64,000 nt of DNA from Rhynchospora pubera. Its lineage: Eukaryota; Streptophyta; Magnoliopsida; Poales; Cyperaceae. The notes under the pieces are model-generated. The model saw nothing but the letters and a program-made list of their open reading frames with translations, ran no database searches and was not told the origin of the DNA. Both the position numbers and the translations under genes were made by a program. Of the stretch, positions 48,804 through 60,547 are shown piece by piece. Location of the stretch: positions 81,795,676 through 81,859,675 of the forward strand of contig CM051460.1 of NCBI GenBank assembly GCA_028095005.1, written 5' to 3'. Within the stretch, counting starts at the first letter, position 1, and every line of letters starts with the position of its first letter.

Positions 48804-50426
48804 CTGTAAGAAATTATGCTTCTCCTTACCATGTTTGCCAAATTATATGCCAGCTAACCATCTCATGTTTACGAAATCATACCTCCACTTACCAATGACC
48901 GAAAGGGAGGGGAGGGTGAAGCAAAGAGTAAAGATTTGCAAGTGAAGATAGGTGAAATGTTCAATTTTGAATACTTTGAGTTCACTCACTTTTTTTTCAA
49001 CAGTCCAAATTTAATTTAAGTTGTACGTTATTTACCTATGATACGTCTTGTCGATAGGAATATGGATGAACAAAGTGTACAAAGGTAGATCAAGCATAAG
49101 TCATCATACCTTTTCATGGATTCCTTCAATTATCCATAAGCATGGAAAACACAAAGCACATAATCCTAATAGAAAAATAATGAGCATAAATGAAGCATTG
49201 AATTAAAGAGACATTAAAGAAACCATTTTCGCATCTCACTTTAATGGATTTCAGATCTCATTTTAGGACAGCAGACAATAATGTTTATCAGAGTCGAGTA
49301 TAATTTACAGTGCATGGCAAAAGAAATAAAAATAATTCAAGATTAACCTCGTCTAGGTAGTCTTGCTATGAAATTAGATTTCTTTTGACCGTCATTGAAA
49401 CCAGATTCATCCTACTACCTGTATATGCTGGAGTAATATTAGGTAATGATATATTCACTTCAATTTCATGTCGACATTGCAAAGATAAATTAGCAGGGTT
49501 TATCTTTTCGATATTATTCTAGTCCTCTCTCATATCCATCTTAGAAAGGTTTACCTATAGTAATTTACTGGATGAAATACGGGTTGTGGGTTCTATTTTG
49601 GAGGCTCAACATGCACATTTAATATTCAGCCTATAAAAGAAGATGATAAGTATCAGCAAATAAATCAGCAGAGATATTAAAATAGGTTAAATAAGATGAA
49701 CAATTTTATTATTACATGCAGAGGGCCAACAATAATTTTATATTTGTTTCTATTTAATTTCTGTTTGTGTGCTATATAGTTTGCAACCCAATCCATGAGA
49801 CCAATTCTGTATAAGAGCATTGAACGCTCATAAATTAGACATTGATAAATAACAGACAGTTCTATAAATACAATTGCAACTTTTACCTGAGGTTATGGTA
49901 GGCCAGCACATTACCTTTTTCAGCATTATTTTCTAGGTTTACTCTTCGAGTTTACATATATTAAATTTGGAAGAAAATTTTAAGGGAGCTTATGATGGTT
50001 CACAAACAGTAAAAATGGCACCTCTTATGGCAGATCTATTCTTGATAAATATTTTTAAAATATTACTTGAATAATATATTTTAAAAGTGTAATCTTGGAG
50101 ATTTCTATTCAATTTTTGAATCCATTTTCAATTTGGAACATCATAGAATTGTCATTGGCGTCATAATTGTTAGTAACATATCAGGTAACATTTTTTTTGA
50201 CATGTTAATTGTGAATTGTCTCACTCTTTAGGTAATTATTTTATGGATTTTTTTTCCTTTGTAAACAACGCGTAAAAGGTACAAAGAAATCTGTGAAAAA
50301 AAGAAATGTAGCATACCTTAGCTTATGGAACCCCTGCATACCGTAATTCAAATTGTAATAGCAAGGAAATTGGTTCACCATCTCTTGTGCCTGACATTTA
50401 TCACCAATAAAAAGCAATGTAGATAC

Positions 50427-50659
50427 CTCATGAAAGCTTTGCCAGGGCACAGTTTCTATTGCCATTGTACCAGCAAGGATTTGTTGGAGCTGGTGACAAT
50501 CAGTATAAAAGGTACAACATTCTAGTCCCTGCTCCATAACTGCCCGTACCGCTAGCATCATTGCTGAGAGCTTAGCGGAGAAAGGGGAGTCTGTGTTGCC
50601 GCACCCTGAGCCGTATTGTTTCAGTTCGCCTTGACAACACAGAATATATACCCAACCTC
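50427..50659 (-). pseudogene. RNase H-like (RVT_3 type) exon fragment
   Basis: On the minus strand, from an acceptor-like TGCAG at 50660-50664, the frame reads GWVYILCCQGELKQYGSGCG and continues with FSAKLSAMMLAVRAVMEQGL and CCTFYTDCHQLQQIL. This is the fold signature of the RNase H domain of plant LINEs and related proteins: a Gly-rich first strand, an Ala-rich helix, then a TD-x2-Q motif. A donor-like GAG|GTATCT ends it at 50427. Only the domain middle is present, with no neighbouring reverse transcriptase, so it is a fragment, possibly carried by the minus-strand Helitron. Confidence 0.5.
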
Positions 50660-51829
50660 CTGCATGTGGAAACTAGAAATCAAAAAGAAGAAGTATCGCA
50701 ATAGTGCAAAATCGATATTTAAGATCACAATAGTGTATATAAAAGTCCAAAACAAACAAGCACTTGATACTCATACCCAGGATCAACACAACCTGATAGC
50801 TATGCCAGAATTATAGAAGACAATCAGATGTTCCTGTAAATAAAAAATTTACTTGAGACATTAGCAATAGTAGGAGAACTATTTGTAGGACAAAACTATA
50901 TCAACTTAGTATTATGTGTAACCAACAAATCGTTATAACAACCCCTCCGATATAAAAAGTTCAGGAGATACCCTTCAACCTTTTCTACCTAATGAATTTC
51001 CTACCTGTCTAATATCATGTAGTTTATCTTATAAAATATGAAAAAAAGGATATCAGGAACCATTAATGATTCCCTACATAAATAAAATTAGATTTTAACA
51101 AAACAACAATAAGTTTCAGACCTCAAAGTGCATGAGTACTTTCCCCAAATGCATTCATTTGTGCCTTATATGTTCATGCAATCAAATCTAATGTTGGAAG
51201 TATAGATGGAACACCAATAAAAGCAAACAAAGTCAAATACTGAATTTTGATATTGTAATCAGACTTAGAAACAGTACTGTACAATATTTACTGAACCAGG
51301 CTCATCTCTAGACCAGAATGTATTATCTTCAAATGCAATGCACAAAGTCTAAATAAGTGTAAGCCTATTTAACTAATATTCTTCAAATAAGAATAAGCTA
51401 TAATAACATTTACTTTTTAAATTAATCCAATTCTCCATCTCAACAACACATTAATATTTTTCAACAAAAAAATGGGACAGCTTTGACAACCCTTATGTGA
51501 CCTAAAAATCTGTCAATAGCTGCCAAAGAAAAAGACTAACAAAGGCCACCATAGATTATTCTAAATTTATTTCATAAAATGTTTCATTTCCAAAGTAACT
51601 TAAATTAAATGGTTCAAACAACCTCCCGGCTCCTTAATACAATTCAGTTTGAGTGAAACCAAATGGCTTCTTCCAATTAAAAAAATTCGAAGCTAAAAAC
51701 ATGATTGAACTATAAAAATTCCATTTCCAATCGGCTCTCCCCCGATCAAAGAAGGGTAATAATGAACAGTAGTGACGAAACATGAAAAATCAGAAACAAG
51801 CACTTTGGTAGAGAAAATAAGAGAGAGAC

Positions 51830-52225
51830 CTGTTGAAGAAGGGAGAAAACCCTAGGCGGTTCAAGGAGGTGAGATAGAGAGGCTGAGCTTCACGCGAGAA
51901 CCAATCTAGGGTTTGCTTGGATTTCAAAGTGTCTCGACTTCCAGAATCCGTAGACAGCCGAGAGAGAAGAGGTGAGGAGGCCAGGGAGACCCGAGTTTTT
52001 AGGGTTTAGAAAGGCGGAGAGAGTCGTCTGTTCAGGGAGGAGGTCGAGGCATTGCGAGCGATTTTGTTTTGTTCTAGCAGAGAAAAACGAGAGAAAAGAA
52101 GAAGGAAACGGTGAGAGCTAACGGCAACAGAAGAAAAATTAAGAAATCGCTTCTCCTCGGCGCAAAAATCTGAGCCGACCAATATCATCAGAAGCACGGA
52201 TCTGAGCACTATCGAACGATCTAAA
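51830..52225 (-). other. Promoter/5' leader-like fragment with donor site
   Basis: On the minus strand this is a GC-richer, CT-rich stretch with ACCCTAAAAACTC and AAACCCTAG telo-box-like words, typical of plant housekeeping leaders. It ends in a donor CAACAG|GTCTCT. The only ATG in it opens a very short frame. With the exon candidates at 50427-50659 and 48721-48803 it may be one broken or captured gene. Confidence 0.4.
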
Positions 52226-52276
52226 TGTCTATAGTATAAGGCCTGTTTACATATCCATAATATAGACTATAGCCAT

Positions 52277-52312
<36 letters not shown>

Positions 52313-55300
52313 GAATTTTACTACGGTGAGTTGCAACTCATACGAGCTTTGGTGATTCGCAATCCAAACCGTTCGTTTGCTTTCAATTTTCGTGCAGATC
52401 TACGTTGTGATGTGATGAGTCGTTGAGCGATTAAACTTTTCGTCGTTCCGTCTGTTTTCTCTCCGTCTCCCGTCTCTTCCTCTGTACGCTTCGTCTCTTT
52501 CTCTCTCTTCCAATTCGAAACAGAACGAGTTAGAGCAAACCCTAGAAATCGGAGAGGATGAGATCGCCTCCGTACACCTTCCTCCTCCGATCACTTTCTT
52601 CTCTCTTTCCTCCTCATGAAAAAGAGAACAAATGAGCAGAGTTGGTGATATTAACTGCTACAAAGGAGCACACGACCAGCGCATGACTCTATGCTGCCGC
52701 ACGACTTGCGATTCGTCCTCTTCGAGTTTGAGCTTCTTTTAAACCAGGTTTTCTCTCTATTAACCTAGTGGATATTAACTGTTAGCAATTCCTTGATTTG
52801 CAGACAAATATTTCACAGAAAATACTAGGATTATTTATTACGCCTTTTGAAATCTTCAATAGGGATTTCAAGAAATTATGTCTGACATACAGAAACAAAT
52901 AGTTAGTATGAGCCAGGATACATAATTTTTTTTTTTAGAAATTTTGCTAAAGCCCCAATTTTGCTAAAGCCTGGATACAAAATCAGATTTTATCAAATCA
53001 TCTGAATTTAATAAGTTGGCGGTGATAGGAATTTAAATGTCATATTTGTATTTCATGTCTAGTACCATGTTTGATGCTTGAATATAATGGGCTCTTTGTT
53101 TTTCAATTTCTATTTTTCTTGTCAGTAAATTGCTGCATTTGATGCTTGAATAGAAATTCTGCGATTCCATTACCCATAACATAAGGATTGCCAAATTCCA
53201 AATGGAAACGGGGACGTGGAGCCTCATTCGTGGGGTTACTCAACAAATCTTTGCTGTTGTTTACCCGGACTCATCAACTGAAGAAACAAAGTGCAAATTC
53301 TACATTATCCCTTCCAATAGTTAGGTAACTTCGATAAAGTGGTCAATATATACTTAGTATTTTAGATTAATAGATGGATATGGGACTATGGGACATCAAT
53401 ACCAATTGGTACCTGCCTTTTTCTCTATACTGGTACGAATTTAATATTAAGAACTGCTTTGAAAATAAATTTTAAACTTGATGGCATAATTGAATAAATT
53501 AAACAACAATCAAAGTTTGTCAGAAGGCAAATTAAATAAAACCTTAGGACGTTGCTAGAAAAAAAAATATCAATCAGAATATCATATGATCTCAAATTTT
53601 TTCCTCTCTTCTCTCATTTTTAGGCTTGCAAGAGCTGGAGAAATGAGAGCATAAATGCTACAAAGGAATTTGACCTATTATCTTCTTGTATATGAATAAT
53701 TTTCATTTAGTGCACATCTTCTCTGGACTTGATATTTCTAAACCAAAATTTGTTCCAAGCTAACTAAATTGTAAATTGGATCAAAGAATTATTTTGATTA
53801 GGTAAGGACTTGTGTTTGAAAATGCTCTCGGTTGCTCACTGGTCATTTGAACCTCCTAAAAGTATTTTTTTGGTTATTTCGTTTCTAGACAGGGTGGCCG
53901 TTACATTTGCAGAACAATTGAAGATGACGCACCTCATCATTGTCCCGGCCATGGATTGGGGATCAACAGCCAACACTGGTGCTAGTTCTATTGCAAGGGG
54001 TGTTAGACATGGAGTTTTCACTCTGACTAGTATGGGTGCAGGGGTGCAAGGCAGGTAAAAGCCGCTCGGACTGGACAGGCGAAGAAGATGCGGGGCAAGT
54101 GGCAACTATCGGTTCAGGGGGTGTGAGGCCAGTAGGTACCGCTGGTACCGGTATGGATGCAGGAGATTTTACGGAAGACTGATTTCAGTAGGTACCGCTG
54201 GTACCTGTTGCCGGTATGGGACTGAAGATGAGGATCTCCTCAGCCTTTGAGCTTTTTTGCCGTTTCTGCTGGTCTAGCTTCCATGTTTTAGTTTTTAATT
54301 TTGCCGGATGTTAGATGTGTTTTCTCGTTACTTAGGATTACTTTTAGGCTTGAGCTTTTGGCTCCGCTGATGTACATAACATTTTTTTTTGTACCAGCTT
54401 TTATACTTAGAATTACTTTTAGGCTTGAGCTTCAATGATTTAGTTTTTAATTTTGTTTACTTATTTATGTGTACCATGCGTTTTATAATTTGTGCATAAA
54501 TTTCTATACCATGCTTTTATATCGTGCAACATGCTTACTGGTACACCTTCTAGGCACCAGGGATGAGATTTGTATAAATCTATGTACCATGCTTTCTAGG
54601 CGCTGGGGATGCTTACCATGTGTGTAGTTGCTTATGAGACATTTGTCCATCACAAGCTAATGCTATAAATTACAATTTGGATAGCTTCTAAATGAACTTG
54701 TAAATTGAAATGGTACCAAGCTATATAGCAAGCAATTACATAAGCTGTAAACTGACATGGTACCAAGCATACATGCAAGCAATTACAAGAACATCATAGT
54801 ATATCACAGTAACGATTATAAGAACAGTAAAACTTAACTAGGACTACATATCACAGTTTAAAAACAATGCTTCCAAGCATGGTAGAGCTTTCAAATATAT
54901 CATAGCATCAACTTGCAACATATGGCAAATAGAACTTCAATTACAAAACACTCTCTACAAACAGATTCCGAAATAATATCTTAACACAAGAAGCATCTTA
55001 ACATACAAGCAAGCACATGACATAAAACAAACTTAGAAACAGAATAATACCTTAACATACATGCAACTACAATCCACATGGAAATAAAATTAAAGCAACT
55101 AAAATAACTAATATTACTTTATTAGAATGACATAATTAAAACATAAAGATATATTTGTTTTGCATAGACAAAGATCAAAACATGGCAACATTATCATACT
55201 ATGTCTTTTCTACAAAATCATCCTCGACAATTACCTAACTACAATTCTTCTGACAATCAATATCAGAATTTGTCATTTTCACAAAATCAACTAAAAAAGT

Positions 55301-56109
55301 TAACTAATCACCAACTCTGCTCATTTGTTCTCTTTTTCATTATCCTCTTCTCCATTGGTCTCTTCTTTATCCACGGGTATCCTCTTCATCAGTTGGCTAA
55401 AAAATCGTCACCGAATATTACCAACAGAAGCCCAAATCCATTTTTGCTTAATCTCTCTTCTTTCTCCGTTGACTTGCCTCCTCTACACACTTAAAAGAAC
55501 AACATTGTAAGTTGTTGTCACGAAATTTAAAATTATATCGCCAATTAGAGTACATGAATGGTAGAGCTGTCTTGCAAAATCAGTTCTAATGCAAGCTTGA
55601 CAGAAATAATCAATTAAAGTCCCAAAACCTGACAGCCCAAAACCTTATATAACCAAAGAAAACATTAACTAAAGACGATTGCCTAAACCTGGCATGAAAT
55701 CAGGAGAACCTGGCTAAATTGAAGGCCCGGCTAAACTCTCCGATCTAGGGTTTCTCTGCTGCACAAATCAGATGAGGTAAGAGATCATGAGGAGGTAACT
55801 ACACAGATCGTGAGGAGGAAAGAGAGAAGAAAGTGATCGGAGGAGGAAGGTGTACGGAGGCGATCTCACCCTCTTCGATTTCTAGGGTTTGCTCTAACTC
55901 GTTCTGTTTCGAATTGGAAGAGAGAGAAAGAGATGAAGCGCACAGAGGAAGAGACGGGAGACGGAGAGAAAACAGACGGAACGGCGAAAATTTTAATCGC
56001 TCAGCAACTCATCACAACGCAGATCTGCACGAAAATTGAAAGCAAACGAACGGTTTGGATTGCGACTCACCAACGCTCCTATGAGTTGCAACTCACCATA
56101 GCAAAATTC
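52313..56109. mobile_element. Mutator-like element with long TIRs (possible Pack-MULE), 3.8 kb
   Basis: The left arm 52313-52618 and right arm 55797-56109 are inverted copies of about 310 bp with few mismatches (GAATTTTACTACGGTGAGTT against the complement GAATTTTGCTATGGTGAGTT). Both ends abut TA repeats, which hide any 9-bp duplication. No MURA transposase was recognised. The interior has an exon-like stretch (53892-54056) and GGTACC-rich sequence, so it may carry captured host fragments. Confidence 0.8.
53892..54056 (+). other. Exon-like fragment inside the MULE
   Basis: Bounded by TTCTAGACAG and GGCAG|GTAAAA. Open in one frame, including MTHLIIVPAMDWGSTANTG and ASSIARGVRHGVFTL. Codon use is more GC-rich than its surroundings. 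I do not recognise the protein. Confidence 0.4.
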
Positions 56110-56144
<35 letters not shown>

Positions 56145-56346
56145 ATCGTCGTACCGTACCGGAAATTTTTTAAATTTTTGTACCGCCGTATCCAAATTGA
56201 ACCGGATACTGTACTTGTATCCATACCATGCAACATAGCAGAATTGTGAACTTTGGCGGTAAGCACTGTAATTCGTATTTCGTTCTTTACCGCAATGCCT
56301 AGATAGAGAATTGATTATACGAGTACCAATAAGGTTTAAATACTAA
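56110..56346. other. No recognised feature
   Basis: TA/TG microsatellite and AT-rich DNA between transposons. Confidence 0.4.
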
Positions 56347-56513
56347 GGGGCCGTTTGGATCGCTTAGGAATTTGGGGAATTTGGAGAAGTTGCAATTTCT
56401 AGGAATAAATTTATTGGGAAGTGTGTAACTTTGTGAAGAGTTTGAATTGTTTATAATAAATTTATGCTAGAAGATGAAATTCTCCAAATTCCACTTGGAA
56501 TTCAAACAGCCCC
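56347..56513. mobile_element. MITE, GGGGCCGTTTGGATCG type, 167 bp
   Basis: Ends GGGGCCGTTTGGATCGC and TTCAAACAGCCCC with TAA duplication (56344-56346, 56514-56516). Contains AAGTGTGTAACTTTGTGAAG, as in the other MITEs of this group. Confidence 0.85.
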
Positions 56514-56653
56514 TAATTGATGAATTACAATTTAAACCGGTGGAGAAATGTTCCACACATCCACCTAATAATGTTTATATTGGTTAGTATTGATCAAACA
56601 ATTCATCACACGCTCTTATATTTCTGATTTTTCATACTCGAAAAAGACATAGA

Positions 56654-57970
56654 TTTTTTTTTTTGGAGAAACTAGATAGAAGTTACCTAGTGAGGAAAAA
56701 GAAAGAAAAACAACAAAGAAAAACACAAACGAAAAAAACAACAAAGAAAAACAGAGCCGAAGTTCACAGCTCTGTTCCAACCACGTAAAAACTCTAGCTA
56801 TATCTCATAAACAGTGTTGCTTCACCCATTATCCAATCATGAATTCGCCCTTTTTCATGACTTTCTCCCCTGAAATTTCTGTTGTTTCTTTCCAACCAAA
56901 CTGCCCACAACGTAGTTGCCAAAATTGTTTTCTGAAAGGGTGTCAACCTGGCAGAAACAAGTGCCTGTAAGGCTGCATCGATGCTGCTGTCTTGCGAAGT
57001 TGAAGTAACATTACCAAAATTCTAATTGAATAACCCCCAAAGCTCCATTGTGAAAGGGCAAGTCCAAAACAAATGCACTGCAGTTTCGCAAATGTTCTGA
57101 TTGTAGAGAGCACATCCTTGTTGGAAGGGAATTTTCCTTTTGAGCAACTGATCTTGAGTCAAAATCCTGTTATGCGACAGTAACAGTAGAAATATTTTGA
57201 TTGTCGGTGTCACCTTCAATTGTCAAAGCTGGTGGAATTGGAAAGGCTTCCTACCAGCACTGACAAACGCCTTGTAAAAGGAAGCTACTGTATACTCCCC
57301 AGAAGAATTCTATTTTCAACGCAAGCTGTCACGTTCTGTTGTAAATGCAGTGAGTAAAAGATCAGCTTGTGCAATTAATTGCTCTTGTCCCCAATTTAGA
57401 GGATTTGGTAACAGGGTTTTTATGGCTGGCAAGGCCTTTGCCAATGTGATTCGTATATGCTCAAATCCAAAGTGTGGCAACCTTAACTCCCCCCATTTGT
57501 CATACCAGAACGAAGTATTTCTCCCTGACTTAACTACTGTAAAAGTAGACAATTGGAAATAGAAACGTAGTGCCAAAAGTTCCCTAAAAAAAAAAGAACC
57601 TTGCTTTTTCCAACAAACAGGAGGAATCAAAAGATCTGTTTTACTGTATAAAGAGCTAGCAATCCAGAACCACTGCGAGTCATCTCTGGAATAAAGTCTC
57701 CACCACCAACGAAGTAGGATAGCTATATTTTTTAACTTGAGATTATGTAATCCAAAATCTCCTAAAGCCTTTGGAACGCAAACCCTATCCCAAACTAACA
57801 GTGGAATGCCTCTTTTTCCTGAATTGCTAATGCCCCAAATAAAATTCCTTCTTAAACGATCAATGGTAGCAATCACCCAAACTGGTAGCTTGAACACCGT
57901 CATATAAAAAACTGGAATCGACGAGAGAATTGGTTGTGCCAAGACTATCCTGCCAGCTCTTGACAGCAAT
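56654..57970 (-). mobile_element. 5'-truncated, frameshifted LINE
   Basis: Minus-strand L1-type ORF2 tail. The block from LLSRAGRIVLAQPILSSIP (57969) through NFIWG and the WRLYSRDD region runs to 57316. Then, in a different frame, comes a zf-RVT piece (57219-57022, KIFLLLLSHNRILTQDQLL and HLFWTCPF). The frame change and stops make it dead. The poly(A) tail appears as a T run at 56654-56664. It starts abruptly near 57970, without reverse transcriptase, as in typical 5' truncation. Related to, but clearly diverged from, the LINE at 1-929. Confidence 0.9.
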
Positions 57971-59140
57971 TATAAAAACAAGACTAGCAGCTTATTACAA
58001 ATTTACAAATTAGAATGGCTTGTAATATAACACGACCTAAGTAGATGACACATTTACCAAAAAAATAATAAAAGATACAATGGAAGACAAATCTGCACTT
58101 TTACTTTGTGGTATTATATCCAACCCCATCACTTAATTAGCCATGCATTTGTGATTGCTGCCGTCACTGCTGACGCTTGAGCTAGATAGAACATATGAAT
58201 CATTGTCAATTTGTCCCGAAATTATTATCATAAAGAATTTAACCATAAAAACTTTTAATAGCAACAAAATATTATTTTTATATTTTAATAAAAATCAAGT
58301 AATTACTCATAAAATGCGTTAGTCTCTCTCACCACTGCTGACGCTATTGCTCAAGAATATTTGTGCTGAACTATGTTTAGGAAATTTTTTCCTCCTCTTT
58401 ATTTTAAATTAGTTTATTTTTTTATCTTTTTTTTGTAAATATTTTTATTTCATTAATAAAATCTGTCACACCTAAGTGAGTTTGTTTTCCTAAAAAAAAA
58501 TGTTTTACTTACATAAGTGAGTTTGTTGCAGCTGTATGGACTGGAGGAATTGTGAAAGAAACTGTGTTGGAATTGGTGCTGAACTATATTAGAATTTCAA
58601 AAAAATTATTAAAAATAAATACAATTAAACACCTTTTTGGACAGTAGTTTCTTTTTTATTCCATAAAAATATTTACGGCTTCATGAATAAATCATAAATG
58701 GAGTAGTATACGGATTCTTTTTGTAACCCGTAATAAAGATCAAAGTGTAACGTATCATTTTACCGAACACGACTAATTGAAATAAAGTAATTTAAATTTT
58801 ATATTTCACAATCATTGTTTTTTCGTCACTATTTTTAATTTGTATTTCCGAACGGCTAAAAAAATGGCCCGAATAAACGAGTTTTAATTAAACTTCAGTA
58901 AAAATAGACAATTTATATCAGGAAGTACCTACAACCACGAATTTCACCAAAAAATAAATAAATGGGGACACTGTTAGGTGTTCGACATCCTTCATGCAGA
59001 AATTTTCCTACAAATACAACAATGATTCGAATTGGATTGCACTTCTAGAATTTCAATTAATTCGCTGGTGCCTCCCTGTTAGGTGGTAGAACATTAATTG
59101 TAGCTCGAAGAGGAGAGAGAGAGAGAGACAGACAGACAGG
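57971..59140. other. Upstream region of UGT gene 2
   Basis: AT-rich intergenic sequence. The last 40 bases are a GA and CAGA repeat leader (59107-59139). No clear TATA box; CTACAAATA near 59008 is a weak candidate. Confidence 0.4.
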
Positions 59141-60547
59141 ATGAAGGAGACGGTGGTGCTGTATGCCGGGATGGGTGTTGGGCACCTGGTGCCGATGGTG
59201 GCACTTGCAAACCTCTTCCTTCGCCACAACCTCGCTGTCACTATCGTCACCGTTGATCCACCCCCGACGTCGGGCTCTAGCGCAAAAGCCATCTCTGGCT
59301 TCGCCTCGGCTAACCCCTCGATATCATTCCATCTCCTTCCCACCATCCCCATCCCAGCTGAAATTAGCCATAACCCTTTCAGCAGGATGTTCGACATCCT
59401 TCGTGGAGGCAATTCAAATCTTCTAGACTTCTTAGTTTCCATTTCGAAAACCGTCTCCATTCGTGGAGTTGTTCTCGATATGTTTTGCACTGCGGCCCTT
59501 GATGTCACTAACAAATTGGGTATCCCGACCCATTTCTTCGTGCCTTGTGGTGCCTCCATTCTCGCAGCCCTCTTACAGGTTACAGTTCTTGACAAAACTC
59601 TGTCCACCTCTTTCAAGGACATGGGAAGAACACTGATCGACATCCCGGGTCTTCCGCCGGTGCCAGCAACTGATTTACCTTCTAATGTTCATGACCGATC
59701 AACTGAATCCTACAAAATGCGTATAGTGAACTGGCCGCGGTATCTTGAAGCTGACGGAATACTCATCAACACCTTTGAGGAACTTGAATCGAAAGCCGTG
59801 AAGGCACTGAGATCTGGGATGTGGAGCAGCAAGATGCCACCAGTTTATTGCATAGGACCGTTGATTACTCAAGGTGACAACAGTGAGCCAAAACATGAGT
59901 GCCTCACATGGCTCGATTCCCAGACGAAAGGAAGTGTGATATTCCTCTGCTTCGGCAGCATGGGTGCTTTCTTACCAGAGCAGATTAAACAACTTGCTAT
60001 TGGGCTAGAGAATAGCCGTCAAAGGTTCCTCTGGGTCGTGAAGTTTCTTGATGACCCAAACAAGCTTATTGAGACACAGTCCGAGCCCAACTTGGATAGT
60101 ATCTTACCGGAGGGGTTCCTTGATCGGACCAAAGATCGTGGCATGGTTGTGAAATCATGGGCTCCTCAGGCTCAGGTGCTACAACACGAGGCGGTGGGTG
60201 GTTTTGTGAGCCATTGTGGGTGGAATTCAACATTGGAAGCAATCACTTATGGAGTGCCTATGATATGCTGGCCACTGTATGCCGAGCAAGGATTAAACAA
60301 GGTGATCTTGGTGGAGGAGTTTAAGATTGCTGTTGTGATGGATGGGTACCATGAGGGGATGGTACGGGCAGAAGAGGTGGAGACCAAGGTAAGGTGGCTA
60401 ATGGAGTCTGAAGGAGGGAAGACATTGAAAGAGCGCATGACCGCGATGAAGAAGAAGGCTGCTGAAGCACTTGGCAAAGGCGGGTCTTCTTCGCAGGCGT
60501 TTGTTCATTTTGTTAGAGATCTAGAAGAACCCCGGAGGGAAAATTAG
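59141..60547 (+). CDS. UGT88-like UDP-glycosyltransferase 2
   Basis: Intronless, 468 residues, complete. It has the N-terminal KETVVLYAGMGVGHLVPMV with catalytic-type His15, Asp113 in VVLDMFC, the GFLDRTKDRGMVVKSWAPQ region, and a PSPG box at 340-383 (WAPQ, HCGWNSTLEA, ending WPLYAEQ) with the terminal Gln linked to UDP-glucose use. It is clearly a paralogue of the gene at 29591, though the acceptor-binding N-terminal halves differ strongly, so substrates may differ. It is richer in GC at third positions than its flanks, a normal feature of expressed plant genes. The probable role is glucosylation of phenolics in the cytosol. The exact acceptor is unknown. Confidence 0.93.
   Translation: MKETVVLYAGMGVGHLVPMVALANLFLRHNLAVTIVTVDPPPTSGSSAKAISGFASANPSISFHLLPTIPIPAEISHNPFSRMFDILRGGNSNLLDFLVSISKTVSIRGVVLDMFCTAALDVTNKLGIPTHFFVPCGASILAALLQVTVLDKTLSTSFKDMGRTLIDIPGLPPVPATDLPSNVHDRSTESYKMRIVNWPRYLEADGILINTFEELESKAVKALRSGMWSSKMPPVYCIGPLITQGDNSEPKHECLTWLDSQTKGSVIFLCFGSMGAFLPEQIKQLAIGLENSRQRFLWVVKFLDDPNKLIETQSEPNLDSILPEGFLDRTKDRGMVVKSWAPQAQVLQHEAVGGFVSHCGWNSTLEAITYGVPMICWPLYAEQGLNKVILVEEFKIAVVMDGYHEGMVRAEEVETKVRWLMESEGGKTLKERMTAMKKKAAEALGKGGSSSQAFVHFVRDLEEPRREN

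Larger units (their letters stand above)
47670..51829. other. Mostly intron-like or intergenic AT-rich DNA
   Basis: Apart from the exon candidates listed here and a possible small MITE (about 48353-48479, imperfect TGTGTTTGGATGAGCATGG ends), I see no supported gene. Confidence 0.45.

Noticed and set aside
55201..55494. 97-codon frame with a hydrophobic segment
   Set aside because: Lies inside the MULE in AT-rich DNA. The hydrophobic run comes from T-rich codons and there is no family match.
59053..59643. 196-codon open frame antisense to UGT gene 2
   Set aside because: It is the complement of the GC-rich UGT coding sequence and has no domain of its own.
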